Position numbers and translations under genes: made by a program | Notes under the pieces: model-generated | What the model saw: the letters and a program-made list of their open reading frames with translations, nothing else | Told to the model about the DNA's origin: nothing | Database searches by the model: none | Shown: piece after piece, positions 41,738 through 53,167 of the stretch | How the letters are laid out: each line of letters begins with the position of its first letter | Numbering within the stretch: position 1 is the first letter of the stretch | Assembly (NCBI GenBank): GCA_029851415.1 | Contig: CM056743.1 | Coordinates: 67,796,186-67,860,185 of the forward strand | Length of the DNA stretch: 64,000 nt | Direction of reading: 5' to 3' | From: Eretmocerus hayati | Lineage: Eukaryota; Arthropoda; Insecta; Hymenoptera; Aphelinidae

Positions 41738-42304
41738 ATGAGTAAGCGCAAGCAGTCGTGTATGGATTTGAGCACCAAACTTGAGATACTTAAGAGCGAA
41801 ATAGCTGATAGTTTTGCAATTCCAAGATCTACATTATCAACAATCATATCACAGAAAGATGAGATTCAGAACGCCGCAGCATCAGGAATTGAGTTGCCAG
41901 AAGTAAAACGCTTGCGTGGTGCGAAAAATGATGAATTGGAAGAGGAATTATTTGAATGGTTCTGCAGAGTGCGGGAAAAAACATTCCAGTGACTGGCGGG
42001 TTAGTTCGAGAGGAGGCTTTAGAGATTGCAAAAGATTTAGGCATCGAAAATCTTAAAGCTTCGAGTGGTTGGCTGGAGAATTTTCAAAATCATAAACATA
42101 TTTCATCCCAAGTTATCTGCGATGAATTCCTAAAAGTGGACGAAAGAGACGCGAACAACTGGAGGAAAGATTTTTCAGAAACTAGGAAGAAATTTGCTCC
42201 TCGAGATACTCTCAATATCGATGAAGGTGGGATACCTTACAATCTTCTCCCCAAAAGTACACTCAATCTAAGAGGAAACCAGTGCCATGGTGGTGCCGAA
42301 ATAT
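41738..42304 (+). pseudogene. Truncated Tigger/pogo transposase
   Basis: Two overlapping frames. The first (41738-41992) has a CENP-B/Psq-like helix-turn-helix (MSKRKQSCMDLSTKLEIL, IPRSTLSTII). The second (41956-42304) has the second DNA-binding domain (LGIENLKASSGWLENFQ) and the first catalytic Asp region (NIDEGGIPYNLLPKSTL). A frameshift lies between them near 41960-41990. The rest of the DDE domain is missing, replaced by a MITE and the element's tail, so this copy is inactive. Confidence 0.8.
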
Positions 42305-42321
42305 AATAATAATAAAACATA

Positions 42322-42660
42322 CAAGGGAGTCCGGAGGCTCCGGATCCTGAAATCTCACCAAAATTTTTTTACAGTTTCGTACCACCTAGAGTATGAAGAA
42401 CCCAAAAAAACTCTGTCAAATGGGCCTCCCGGTCAGAGCTACAACCCATGACATTAGCATTGCCCATATAGGCCCATGTTAAAAAGTGATATATATATAT
42501 ATATATAGATCTACTAGCAATGTTGTCGTTTTTGGCTGTAGCTCATAACAGAAGGCCCATTTGACAGAGTTGCTTTACATTCTTTATATTCTAGGTGGTA
42601 CGAAACTGTGAAAAAATTTTGGTGAGATTGCAGGATCCGGAGACTCCGGACTCCCCTTGT
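42322..42660. mobile_element. Foldback MITE nested in the Tigger element
   Basis: CAAGGGAGTCCGGAG at the left and the inverse CTCCGGACTCCCCTTG at the right. Arms of about 110-130 bp pair around an (AT)n centre at 42489-42507. The exact target duplication was not settled; a TA or TTA duplication is possible. Confidence 0.8.
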
Positions 42661-42934
42661 TAGATAGAAATTGTACTTGTCCAAATTCAATCAATACTAC
42701 CTACAAAACAGCAGAAATATTCCGATCTGTTCTTTCAACGCCATCTATCGCATATTACCCTATTAACACGAATTAATTCGTGTTAATCAGTTAACGCGAA
42801 CTAATTCGTGTTAATCGGTTAACACGAATTAATTCGTGTTAAGAAGTGACTGGAGCGTTCTGGTTAACCCGAACTCCTTGATAACACGAACAAAATTCCT
42901 GTCCCGTGAAATTCGTGTTAACGAGGGATGACTG

Positions 42935-44869
42935 TAACACCACGATTGCTGCAAAAAAAATCGCCCGAGTTTTCTTAGCACCTAAAAACTCCCCAATCTC
43001 TTTTTGAAAGAACTCAGGTGTGTACAAATTATGAAAAACTTGGTTTCCGATTGCGCTCAACGTGATTAGTTAGTCTGTATCGTTCCATCAATCTTTTAGT
43101 AACTTTGGTGTTACAGTTTCTCACAAGCCATATACGCAGCACGCCACAAAGACACAGGTCCGACAGTGTCACAGGTGGCCGCCGCAATGTGCTACTGTGC
43201 TACTCGCATCCACTCACATCGTTATGCCTTCGTCAATTGCAGACAGATTACGTGACTCTCGTTACCTCAATTGAAAGTTTTGAGGCATACAAAAGTATCG
43301 GATGATCGAAGAATCCGTGAACTCCTGAGTGTAAAATCGATTCGAGGGATCGGAGGTAAGCATCAGTTGTCAGAGTTCACTGCAATGCGACGATAGCTTA
43401 GAAAACTATCAGTATAATAGGATTATACGATATTTCTTAGAAACGATATTTGCTGATTTGCTTTGGATAGGTAAGTACAGTCACTACCAAAACTCCATCG
43501 AAAAATGGAATAGTGTTCTGCGGGTCTCCATCTGCTTCAACGTTGACATCAAGGCCTCCATATTGTTTTGAATTTTAGAGTTTGCTGTCTCATTTGCTCT
43601 CACGTGCTATAGTGTACATTACTTATTCTTTGATGTCAACATCAGAACGAGACTGACAATGTCGCAGCTCCAGCTATGCGTACTGTAAACATTCTCACAA
43701 ATCTCGAGCAAGGTAGATATAACTACAATAGAGCGTTTCTTACATCCCACTTAGGTATTCCTGCACAATAATTGTATCCGAGCAATATCGAACCTCACTG
43801 ACATACAGATCTACAAGTTTATTGATTGGTGGATTCATCAAGCTGATACCAGTTAAGCAGCTCTAAAAATTTCATTATGAGGTCAGTAACAACAATATTT
43901 GTATTTTCGTTGAAGAACTTATTTTCGTACTGTATCCCAATGTTCTGTCTTCCAGAAAATGTTGATTTGTCTGTAAATGTATCGTACTTGTAGAAGTTTG
44001 AGAGCAATTGAATATAAATAAATACGAAAAATCGGTGAAGTTATACAAAATCAATCATAATTCCCACGACATTATCTAGGTTGACCCCTACATAACGCAG
44101 GAGTGCGTGGCTATGGCTCTTCGAATGAACCTCCAACCCCCTTCTTCCGAGAGATCTCAACTTGGAGTAGAATGTACCTGAAATCATTCGCATGAACCTA
44201 ACTCTGCAGATTTTGGAACAAACAACAATATCTTCTATTATTCCATTGGATGAGAAGATTTTTGTCGCATCTAGAAGTGGCCCACCCCAAGGGATTCCTC
44301 TTTATCGTCGAACCCTATGACTACCCTAAAATGGATCAAAAAAAATCCTTTGGATACACAAATCGATGGGATATCTTGCAATATGTGGGACGCTTCACTC
44401 AAGATTTTTTTCTAATGCCAAACCTCCTGAAAAAATCTCCGGTTTAATGGCCTTTGGAATGATACACTGTTTATGAAAGGAACTGTGCGGTCAAATTTGT
44501 TTCGTGGAATTTCGATATTTTTCGTTTCTTAGTCAATGAATTGCTGTCTAACTCTCGGCTCGGTCCTGGGTGACCCCTCTTGGCTTACCTAAGCCCCCCA
44601 AATAATAGTTGTGTGCTAACGAAATCAGCACGAGCCTTTATCGAGGAAGGACTCCACAGCTATCACACTGTAGCCTCCCAGTGCTCCCTATCCACCCCCC
44701 TCCCTACACACACTCACACAGACACACATTCGGCCATCCCCATTGTTCATACGATCTGGCCGAAATCAAACTGTATCACACGACACGTATATACTGTTCT
44801 TTACCGTTATTGCGCCGAAGTGTTGCACAGATTTGATGGAGGGGGGGGTTGGCTTGGCTCAACGTTTTG
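42935..44869. other. hAT interior, no gene seen
   Basis: AT-rich with a CACA-rich patch near 44705-44730 and a G run near 44840. Only short frames without recognisable products. Confidence 0.5.
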
Positions 44870-45296
44870 AATTATGTTGATTTGTTTCGATTACGTTTAG
44901 TTTCGTTTATCATAAACATAATTAATTTCGATTTCTTTTATTTTCGTTTATCTCAACAAAATTTCGGTTGGAATCAATTTCCATAACTAATGAATCGTAA
45001 TTCGTTTCTGTTTGGTTTCGTTTCTCATCAACAAAATCAGGATCAATTTCGTTCCGTTTCGTTTTTGAATGAACGAAACGAAACTCAATTGCTTTTGAAT
45101 ATGTTTCCATCTCTGTTCAACGAAACGAAAATCAGAATAATTATGTTTTGTTTCGTTTACCTAATTCTGTGGATATAATGTTTACGTTTAGTTTCGTTTT
45201 TCATGAACGAAATTATGATTGATTTCGTTTAGTTTCGTTTCCCAATAAACGAAACGAAACATAATTAATAATTTCGTTTAATTTAGTTTAGTTACG
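44870..45296. repeat. Right hAT subterminal repeat array (GTTTCGTTT)
   Basis: Mirror of the left array, with repeated GTTTCGTTT, AACGAAACGAAAC and TTTAGTTTCGTTT. Confidence 0.8.
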
Positions 45297-45303
45297 AACC
45301 CTG

Positions 45304-45311
45304 CTTTTAAC
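45304..45311 (+). repeat. 8-bp target-site duplication CTTTTAAC (right)
   Basis: Second copy of the hAT target site. Family B sequence resumes after it. Confidence 0.92.
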
Positions 45312-46052
45312 TCAGTCTTAATATTCCTAAGACAAAGGGTATACTGAGTGCCTCAGTACAACATCACATGAGGATTGATACATCCATTTCACAACATGTT
45401 ATTGTTGACGGACATGTAATACCCTTGCAAGAGTCTGTCAAGAACTTGGGGGTGATTTTTCCAAGGATCTCTCGTGGAATTCTCACGTTTCGAGTATTTG
45501 CTCCAAAGAACATGAAATCTTACATAACTTGCGCCGTCACGGTAACTTTCTAGCAACTGAGGTGAAAAAATTGCTATTGAATGCTCTGATCATGCCTCAC
45601 ATTGATTGCGCTTGCCTTGTTGATTATGATCTGTCTGCTTATTTGGTTGCAGAGCTGCAGCGTCTCGTTAATACTCGTATGTGCTTCATTTTTCGATGCC
45701 GACGCGACGCAGCTTTGCAACCTCTGTACGCACGCCTGCATTGGTTATCATTGAGTCGTCGCCGCGAATACTTTTTATGCGTTCAGAAGTATAAAGTATT
45801 CACCACCTCTGCCCCGTGCTATCTGCCCCGTGCCATCTATTTCAACCTCTGGTTGACAGAGTACGGCGATCACAAAGAAGTCAATCATCTCGGATTCGAA
45901 TTCCAGTAACTCGCACGATTGCGTACGAGAATGCATTTTCAGTCCAAGCAGCCCGGGTTTGGGAAACCATTCCCGTTAGTTTTCGTCTGAAAACCCCTTT
46001 CGAGGCATTTAAAACTGCCTATTCTGTTTATTATCACGAGATGGAAGCTTGA
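45312..46052 (+). pseudogene. Family B ORF2, C-terminal part
   Basis: Continues the reverse transcriptase thumb and C-terminal region in broken frames: VKNLGVIFPR near 45440, ALIMPHIDCACLVDYD near 45580, RLHWLSLSRRREYF near 45740, and a final SVQAARVWETIPVSFR near 45945 ending TGA at 46052. At least two frameshifts. Confidence 0.7.
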
Positions 46053-46334
46053 ATGGAGTTTGTGCTGTGTTTTAGCCTATGATAAGCTTAGCTTCTCTTT
46101 TGAGTGGTGTTTGTCGAGTTTACTATTTAAATTTTCATTTGTTCTGTGTGAGCTTGAGTGAAGTATGCAATCATGTATCGTCTTAGATCGACTGTACCTG
46201 CTTAGCTTTGAGAATATTTATCTAAATCTTATTGTAAGAAATGAAAATTATAAAATGTAAACTGTGTTCCTGTTGCCATACGGTCCGCCGAGACCACGGC
46301 CTAAATAAATCGTTAATCAATCAATCAATCTCTC

Positions 46335-46575
46335 TGAGACTGATATATGTATATGAAAATGTATCTTATCATTCTCTTCCTTGACTTTCATGCATCTCTC
46401 GATGCCTTAAAATGACTAGTCACTTTCTGTGATAATTCTCATATTCCTTGACCAAAAAGACAAATATCTATACTTTTTTATACATTCATTATGTAGGTGT
46501 ACCTTATGTGACGTATGCAACTGTATTTTTTGATCTTGCCCTCGGGCAAATAAAGGTTATCAATCATTCAATCAA
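46335..46575 (+). mobile_element. Family A LINE, short 3' UTR fragment
   Basis: Contains GACTAGTCACTTTCTGTGA (46414-46432), CCTTGACCAAAAA, GGCAAATAAAGG and a (CAAT)n-like tail (46560-46575), followed by CT-rich sequence to 46592. Confidence 0.75.
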
Positions 46576-46890
46576 TCTCCCCCTCTCTCTCTCTGGCGGT
46601 AAGTGTTTCCACACGCATCTAACATCGCTCCGTGCTTGAACATCTCTTCAATCATCAAAACGTCGTCCCGAGGGGCACTTTTTTGCAGATTGGACTTCCT
46701 CCTGCAGGCTCATACCACTGGAGCATCACTGCATGGCTCCTGCTCGAGCCTGGGAGGAATAATTCCAATTCTGCAACTCCAACAACAACATTGAGTTGGC
46801 AGTGCCTGGCGCCGAAAGTGAACTCTGTGCGTATGCTCGGAGGTCGTCTGCTACGCTGGCCTGCTTCGCTGCCTTGCTGTCTGCTGCACG

Positions 46891-48765
46891 ATGAGCGACA
46901 ACACCTGCTGCGTCTGCAACAACACCTTACGCGCGGGCAGCAGAGAATGCGGCACTCGCAAAAGATCAGCACATGTCAAGTGCTCGAAATCATCTCAAGG
47001 AGCAGTGACATGCGAAAAATGTCTGCAGGTGAGCAAAATTCCAGCCCCGCAATTATCATCAAGTGCATCGAAGCAGACGACTTCGACTTCTCGCCTCAGC
47101 ACGCAAACAGTCAGAGAGAGAAAGAAGGAGAATACTACCTCGCATAGACGTGTGAGTAATCAGCCCATCTCACAAACACGGCTCAGCTCGCATACTGCAT
47201 CAGCACTATCTTCCCCCGCTCCGCATACCACCGCCGCGGGCCGCAGCGCAAAGCCCCCTACCACCAATGCCTCTCTATCCAACTCCGGGAGTCTACAGCT
47301 TGCGCTAGCGGGGGGTACTCTATCGCCTGCTGCTTCGTCTCCGTCATGTGGTGCCACCTGCCGCCAGTCCACCGGTATAGAGCCCGCGAATATTCAAAAA
47401 CAGCAAACAGATGCGCGGCCTACCACTACCACCCAGTCGCTGCTCACTACGGCTCCTCTTGGCCACGCTGTCGGGCCGATGGAGAGCAACAGCCCCATCT
47501 CGAAAACTACACCACCTCTTGGCCACGTTGTAGGGTCGACGGAGAGCAACAGCCTCAACGTCTCGGAACGACCTGCAACATCACCAACTTCGACGGCGAC
47601 GGATTCTCCTGACACCAAATGGGTACTCATAGCGCAGACTACTCTCGACCTCTTTTATGATCAATATGCGCTACTCCAGAACGAGCGTGACGAAATGAAA
47701 TCTCTCGTGAGGCGACAAAACGTTGCCGTTCCCTCTCCACCTCTCATACCAGCAGTGAATGACGTGGATGATCACCTATTGGCACGTGTATCCTCTCTCG
47801 AGAGACTCATAGAGAAGCAAAGCTCCCAGCTGGAGGAGCTCCGCTTGGATCGCCAGCTTCTTCTGGAGCAGGATTCTACCATGAAAAGCCAGTTTTCCAC
47901 TCTGACTGAGCTATTAACAGGTCGTGAGAGTAGTCAGCGAGATAGCGAATGTAGAAGAATTGAGAATAGTAATGTCGAATCGACACATCAATCTTCGATT
48001 CCTATTATCACACCTAGGATGGACAAGTTCCCTCATTCACACGCTGGGGAGCAAGGACGGGGACACGGCAGTGACGGTCTTGAGCGCTGTAAATTAATTA
48101 TTAATGGTATTTTAGAAGAAAATTCTAAGGCCTCGCCGGTACAGCTATCTGATATTGCCTACGCAGTGCTCAAGTCCGTACTCCCCTCACTGGAGAGGGT
48201 AGACATTGCTGATGTCCAAGTCCTGCAAACTGGGCGTGCGTCTGGGGAGAATCCTCCAACGGGTATTTGCGACTCGGTTCCATCTCCTCGAGCCCCAGCT
48301 GCCATCCCGCGCACTCTACCATCGTGCATAGTCCAACTCTCCAGTAGTCGACTAGTCGGGAAAGTGATTCGGGCTAAACGTTCAATCACCAATAATTATT
48401 TCACGGCTAACAATATCCAGCCTGACTTACTCGACCCAGATACGAAAGCTCATGTGCCAGACCGTAAAATCTTTATAAATGAGATGCTCCCCCGTGAGAA
48501 ATACAAAAAATACATACGCTTGAGGTCGATTGCACGCGGTTTGGGTTTAAAATACGTCTGGCACTGTGGCGGACGTTTCTCGGTTAGACGGAAAAATGGT
48601 GAGCCAGCGCATACGTTCGAATCTCTCGCTGATCTGCAGGTCATTCAAACGGCCTGTCGAAGTGCTCCAGAACTTGCTCGTGCGTCCTCTAATAACACCC
48701 AGAGCTGCACTACCGTTCCGGAGCAGAGTAGAGTTTCGGCAGCAGGATCAGCGAAGACTCCTTGA
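46891..48765 (+). CDS. Family A LINE ORF1 protein, PHD-like and FP-like domains
   Basis: 624 residues, frame intact. The N-terminus has a Cys-His finger related to PHD fingers (CCVCNNTLRAGSREC, HVKC, CEKCL). A long Ser/Thr/Pro-rich linker follows, with two near-identical segments around PLGHAVGPMESNS and PLGHVVGSTESNS (near residues 190-220). A coiled coil (SLERLIEKQSSQLEELRL) lies near 300. The C-terminal domain (MLPREKYKKYIRLRSIARGL, LKYVWHCGGRFSVRRKNG) resembles the baculovirus FP-type domain common in LINE ORF1 proteins. It likely binds LINE RNA. ORF2 starts 30 nt after the stop. Confidence 0.85.
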   Translation: MSDNTCCVCNNTLRAGSRECGTRKRSAHVKCSKSSQGAVTCEKCLQVSKIPAPQLSSSASKQTTSTSRLSTQTVRERKKENTTSHRRVSNQPISQTRLSSHTASALSSPAPHTTAAGRSAKPPTTNASLSNSGSLQLALAGGTLSPAASSPSCGATCRQSTGIEPANIQKQQTDARPTTTTQSLLTTAPLGHAVGPMESNSPISKTTPPLGHVVGSTESNSLNVSERPATSPTSTATDSPDTKWVLIAQTTLDLFYDQYALLQNERDEMKSLVRRQNVAVPSPPLIPAVNDVDDHLLARVSSLERLIEKQSSQLEELRLDRQLLLEQDSTMKSQFSTLTELLTGRESSQRDSECRRIENSNVESTHQSSIPIITPRMDKFPHSHAGEQGRGHGSDGLERCKLIINGILEENSKASPVQLSDIAYAVLKSVLPSLERVDIADVQVLQTGRASGENPPTGICDSVPSPRAPAAIPRTLPSCIVQLSSSRLVGKVIRAKRSITNNYFTANNIQPDLLDPDTKAHVPDRKIFINEMLPREKYKKYIRLRSIARGLGLKYVWHCGGRFSVRRKNGEPAHTFESLADLQVIQTACRSAPELARASSNNTQSCTTVPEQSRVSAAGSAKTP

Positions 48766-48795
48766 CTAGATACGGCTGCTGAAGAGCGACGAGGG

Positions 48796-51274
48796 ATGGG
48801 CAGTTCCTTGAAAGCGGGATTTATCAACCTAAACTCTCTGACAGATAAGATTGAGCATCTACGCTTGCTCGTTGCTAACGATCCCTCCTACCATCTATTT
48901 GGGGTGGCTGAGTCGAAGCTAGATGAGTTCGTGGATGAAAATCTCGTTCAGATTCCAGGTTTTTCATTGTTGCGGCAGGATCGCAACAGAGAGGGTGGTG
49001 GGGTTGCCTTGTATGTGCGCAATGACTTCAAAGTTAAGAAGTCGATTTCGTCAAATACTTTTGGGCCAGGGAAACCTGGCGTGCCTGAATTTCTCTTTTG
49101 TAGCATACAACAGGGTAACTCCCCGCCAATATTGGTCGTAGTAATCTACAGACCCCCTAAAATCGCCATGCAGAAGGATGACGGGCTGTTTGGCTCGTTA
49201 CGCCGGCTGTGTGGCGACTACAGTCATAGAACTATAATGGGTGATCTGAACGCGGATTTGTTAGACACTGATCATCCCGACACCAAGGCACTGACTGCAC
49301 TGACAGAAGAACTTGCCTTGCAGATAGTGCAGCATGGCCCGACTCACCAACACACCCCTAATACAGCTCATACATGGATTGATCACATTCATGTAGATGA
49401 CAATGACATCATTACTGACTTCCAAAACAGACTCCTGCCCAGTTTTGGCAGGCACTCGGTCATTGACGTCACCATCAACGTCTTTACTCCTACTCCGCCA
49501 AGAAATTCCTTCACCTACAGGGATTTTCGAAACATCACTCCGGAGATATTGAATGACCGATTGCTTCGCTGTGACTGGACAGCTCTCGAAAATGCTGAAA
49601 CGAGTTTGGAAGATGCAATTCACTGCTTGAATGAAAATTTACAGACCGTTATAGATGAATTAGCACCCGAAAAAACTATTAATCCGCGTAAAAATGAAGC
49701 TCCTTGGATTGGCCCTTAGCTGAGGGTTCTCATGAATAAGCGAGACGCGACGCGCAGGCGCTGGAAACGGGTTCAACGTAACCAGCGCAAGTGTCCTGAG
49801 CTTCAAAATGAATACTTCCGGCTTAGCGAAGAGGTCGACTTGCGCATTGAACAAGAGCATAACTCCTTCATTCAAACCCATTTGTCAGATGCTCTTGATC
49901 AGGAGAAGAACATTTGGAAGGAGATGCGCAATCTCGGCCTCTTGCCTAAAAGCAAAGAGGAGGAACTTCATGGCTTCACACCGGATGAGTTGAACGCACA
50001 CTTTGCGGGAGTTTCCGTTTCGCCCCACGAAAATATTAATGAAGCAATGGACGATATTGACTCGGCACCGGAGGAGGGGCTTAAATTCAAGCCCACAAAT
50101 TTTAGTTATGTAGTCCTTGCTATCAAACATTCTTCCTCACAGGCCCGTGGAGCGGATGGAATACCCCAAAGCGTGATCGCAAAAGCTCTTCCGGCCATTG
50201 GTGATCTTATTGTCCATATTTTCAACTCCTCTTCCGCTCATGGCATTTTTCCTGAGGCTTGGAAGCAAGCGCAGCTGATTGCACTAAAGAAGACTGCTGC
50301 TCCATCAACGGTCTCGGACTTCCGTCCTATAGCACTGCTGTGCTTTCTCTCCAAGGTTCTGGAAAAAATCGCACATGACCAAATCACGGAGTATTTGAAA
50401 ATCGAGAAAATACTTGATCGCTTCCAGACTGGTTTTAGGCAACACCATAGCACCCAGACAGCTTTGTTGGAATTGACCGATGACATCAGAGTAGGTATAG
50501 ACGGAAAGAAGATCACTCTGCTCCTACTATTCGATTTTAGCAAAGCTTTTGACACCATCTCACCATCCAAGCTGTTGAGGAAGCTACGACATCTTGGCTT
50601 CTCAAGATCAGCGCTCCTGTGGATAAAATCATATTTACAGGGTTGCACCCAACAAATCACTTCTAAAGTAGGCAAATCTGATTGGCTCGAAACCAATGTG
50701 GGTGTTCCACAGGGGTCCGTCCTTGGGCCTCTCCTCTTCAGCTTGTATGTAAATGACCTGGCTGGCTTGCTAGACGGAAAGTCGGTACATCATCTATTTT
50801 ATGCGGATGATCTCCAAATTTATCTCCAAATCGAGAAAAATAAGGTCAGGGAAGGTATTGCTCGGCTGGGCGAAATAGGCCGACTAGTTGCCGAGTGGGC
50901 CAGAAGTTCCGGCCTGTGTCTCAACGCTGGCAAGACCAAGGCAATCTACTCCAGTTCGGAGAGAAATATCAAAGATCTGAAGAGAATGGACTTGCCAGGG
51001 GTTGAGATACAGGAAGGAAAGTTCATTTCGTTCAGTGATACGGTCGTGAGTCTCGGTGTTACACTTGGCAGTGAATTGACATGGGAACCGCACATTGACC
51101 AAGTAACTAAGAAAGTCAACAGAGCCCTATACGGTCTGCGGTTTTTTAGGGCATGTATCACCAGACCTCTCCGAATTCGCCTAGTCGAGTCATTGGTTCA
51201 ACCGCACCTAGATTATTGCGCGATCGTGTACCTCGACGCCACGGACGAACAGCGGCAACGGGTACAGAGACTAA
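48796..51274 (+). pseudogene. Family A ORF2: endonuclease and reverse transcriptase, one nonsense codon, 3' cut
   Basis: ATG at 48796. The APE endonuclease is complete (GFINLNSLTDKIEHL, GVAESKLDE, GGGVALYVRND, VVVIYRPP, MGDLNADLL, HTWIDHIHVDDNDI). TAG at 49717-49719 stands where the copy at 33.8 kb has GAG (Glu). The same frame then continues through the reverse transcriptase (DFRPIALLCFLSKVLEK, LLFDFSKAFDTI, GVPQGSVLGPLLFSLYVNDL, FYADDLQIY) to the Harbinger junction. Apart from the stop and the missing end it is well preserved, so it is young. Confidence 0.85.
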
Positions 51275-53167
51275 GGGCCACTTTCACCACCGTTCTTACC
51301 GGCCGGGTAACGTTACCCGGGCAGTTATCTGCACGGTAACTCTAATTTGTCTCCCACCAAATTTTATCCCGTGGTTAGCAGCGCTACCCGAGAGATAACT
51401 TTAACCGGCCAAAGTTCCGCCGGGTAGCGTGTTACCGGAGCTGTGTAGAGCGAGGTAACCTCAAAATGTGTATGTAAACATGGCCATGCAGCGAATAGTG
51501 CGAATAGCGTTTGATGTGATTTTTGATAGTGATGACGAAGATAATAATGAAAATCAAGCGATCCCAAGACCAAGGTTCATTCGGGATCGTTCTGAGCATT
51601 TTACAGACCTTGACGACAAAGATTTTGTGCAGAGGTTCAGACTTTCCAAGCGGAGCTGTCTATTGATTTTGGATATGATCGATCATAGATTGGAATTTCC
51701 AAGTGACAAGTAAGTGAAAGTTGAAAAGACTACTAAAAAGTGCTGGTTGGCCCCGTAGTATTCAGTTTGTTGATAACCCTTCTCTCACATAATTAATCCT
51801 TTCATTATAAATTCATTACTATATTTTGCGACTTGAAATATTGAATTTCGATCAAATTTCATATCGAATGCAACGATTATTGTGCATTTTATTAACGTTG
51901 AGATTTATAAACTCTGTTATGAATCACAGTGAAAACGAGAGCGGGAAATATGTCTTTTCAACGCATTTTCAGACGGTGTTTGTATTTTCAGAAACTATGC
52001 TGTTTCACCCATCAATCAGCTGCTTTTGTGTTTGAGATACTATGCAACTGGATGTACACAGATCAGTGCATCTGATTTTAGTGGAGTGAGCGAGTCAACA
52101 GCTCATCGAATCATACACAAAGTCACTGCAGCTATAGTATCTTTATATGGAAATTTCATCTATTTTCCAAGATCACGTCAAGAAATGCGCGCGACTATGG
52201 CTGCATTTTATGCGATCGCTCGATTCCCTAGAGTTGTGGGCGCTATCGATTGCACCCATGTGAAAATCCGATCACCAGGTTGGTATTAAATGATTTTGAG
52301 CAATTTTGAAACATACGATTTTCTGACTATTTGGAAATATTAATTGCAGGAGGTGAGCACGCCGAATATTTTAGAAACAGGAAAGCCTACTTTTCCTTGA
52401 ATGTGCAAGCAATCTGCAATGCCAATCTGGAATTTTTAGATCTTGTTGCTCGTTGGCCAGGCAGCAGTCATGATCAAACTGTCTTCGATCACAGCCGACA
52501 AAGAGCAAGATTTGAAAATGGTGAATATGGGGATGCTCTTCTAGTTGCTGATTCAGCTTACGCCGTCCGGAGGTATGTGATGCCTCCATTGGATAATCCT
52601 GTTGGACGCGTCGAGAATTTATACAATGAATCTCAGATTAGAACTCGGAATCCAATCAAACGTATTTTCGGAGTGTGGAAACGACGATTTCCTGTCCTTG
52701 CTCTAGGTATTAATGTCCGCCTAGAAAATGCCATGCCCATCATTATAGCTACAGCTATCTTATTCAACTTTTTAAGAAGAGAAAATGAGCCTGAAGCTCC
52801 AAACGACCCCACACTCAATCTTCCCATGCCTTGGGAAGATTTGATTGCTCGAGGACAAGTGGATCAACCAGTCATTATCAATAATGAAGCAGCCCGCAAC
52901 GTACTGTTGAGACAACAGACCAGACAAACGTTGATAAATGATTACTTTGCCAATCTTTGAGATTTGCTCAATTTTCAATGTTGCAAAGAAATGATTATTT
53001 TCATACTGTATTCAATTCAATAAGAATGAGAAAAAAATATATCTTTTATAGTAACTGAATGACATTTATTGGAATTATTTCAAACACTCGCATTGCACCG
53101 TGACATAAGATATTAAGAAGATAGTAGAAGATAAAAAACTTATTGCTCCCTCCTTGGTAGAATATAT
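51275..53167 (+). mobile_element. PIF/Harbinger element, right end not found
   Basis: A GGGCCACTTTCACCACCG terminus follows TAA, the typical Harbinger 3-bp target. The first about 170 bp hold palindromic CCGGGTAACGTTACCCGG-type sequence. It encodes an intact three-exon nuclease. No inverse of the left end was found before the foldback element at 53168 or after 56260, so the right end and the Myb-like second gene seem lost. Confidence 0.75.
51480..52960 (+). CDS. Harbinger (HARBI1-like) DDE nuclease, three exons, intact
   Basis: Exons 51480-51709, 51992-52278 and 52350-52960, with borders AA|GTAAGT...TTTTCAG and CCAG|GTTGGT...TTGCAG, total 1,128 nt for 375 residues in one frame. Exon 1 gives an acidic leader and FVQRFRLSKRSCLLILDMI. 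Exon 2 has the helix-turn-helix (ISASDFSGVSESTAHRII) and the first catalytic Asp (VVGAIDCTHVKI). Exon 3 has the second Asp (LLVADSAYAVR) and the Glu before the RNPIKRIFGVWKRRF block. All three catalytic positions are present. It cuts and joins transposon ends and normally needs a Myb-like partner, which is absent here. A nonstandard start at 51468 is unlikely. Confidence 0.85.

Larger units (their letters stand above)
41500..42934 (+). mobile_element. Tigger/pogo-like element nested in the hAT
   Basis: Termini CAGTCATCCCTCGTTAACAC and the inverse GAGGGATGACTG are flanked by TA on both sides (41498-41499, 42935-42936). It carries the N-terminal part of a pogo-type transposase and is interrupted by a MITE. 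The interior contains many TTAACACGAA units, for example at 41513-41640 and 42763-42842. Confidence 0.9.
40127..45303. mobile_element. Non-autonomous hAT element, 5,177 bp
   Basis: Ends CAGGGTTTGTAAC and GTTACGAACCCTG, with an 8-bp duplication CTTTTAAC. No hAT transposase is found inside, only a nested Tigger element at 41500-42934 and noncoding sequence. Both ends hold dense GTTTCGTTT-type subterminal repeats. Confidence 0.9.
36957..46335 (+). mobile_element. Family B LINE, decayed and interrupted by a hAT element
   Basis: ORF1 with a PHD-like finger, an APE endonuclease and a reverse transcriptase follow in order, ending with CTAAATAAATCG and a (CAAT)n tail near 46316-46330. The hAT insert at 40127-45303 splits the reverse transcriptase after its FADD motif. 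The 5' boundary was not determined. It belongs to the same superfamily as family A (both have PHD-like ORF1 and STQTALLK motifs) but is clearly a different, older family. Confidence 0.75.
46593..51274 (+). mobile_element. Family A LINE, longest copy, cut at the 3' side by a Harbinger element
   Basis: Begins GGCGGTAAGTG straight after a CT tract, with ORF1 at 46891 and ORF2 at 48796. The reverse transcriptase stops at about 51274, where a Harbinger terminus begins. Its C-terminus, 3' UTR and tail are not found on the other side. Confidence 0.8.

Noticed and set aside
20470..49719. All in-frame disabling stops found in elements (20470, 20998, 31172, 35495, 49717) are TAG, which suggested a reassigned TAG codon
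   Set aside because: The expected residues differ (Trp, Tyr, Glu), and the Polinton gene at 8612-9439 seems to use TAG as its real stop. Random mutation explains it better.
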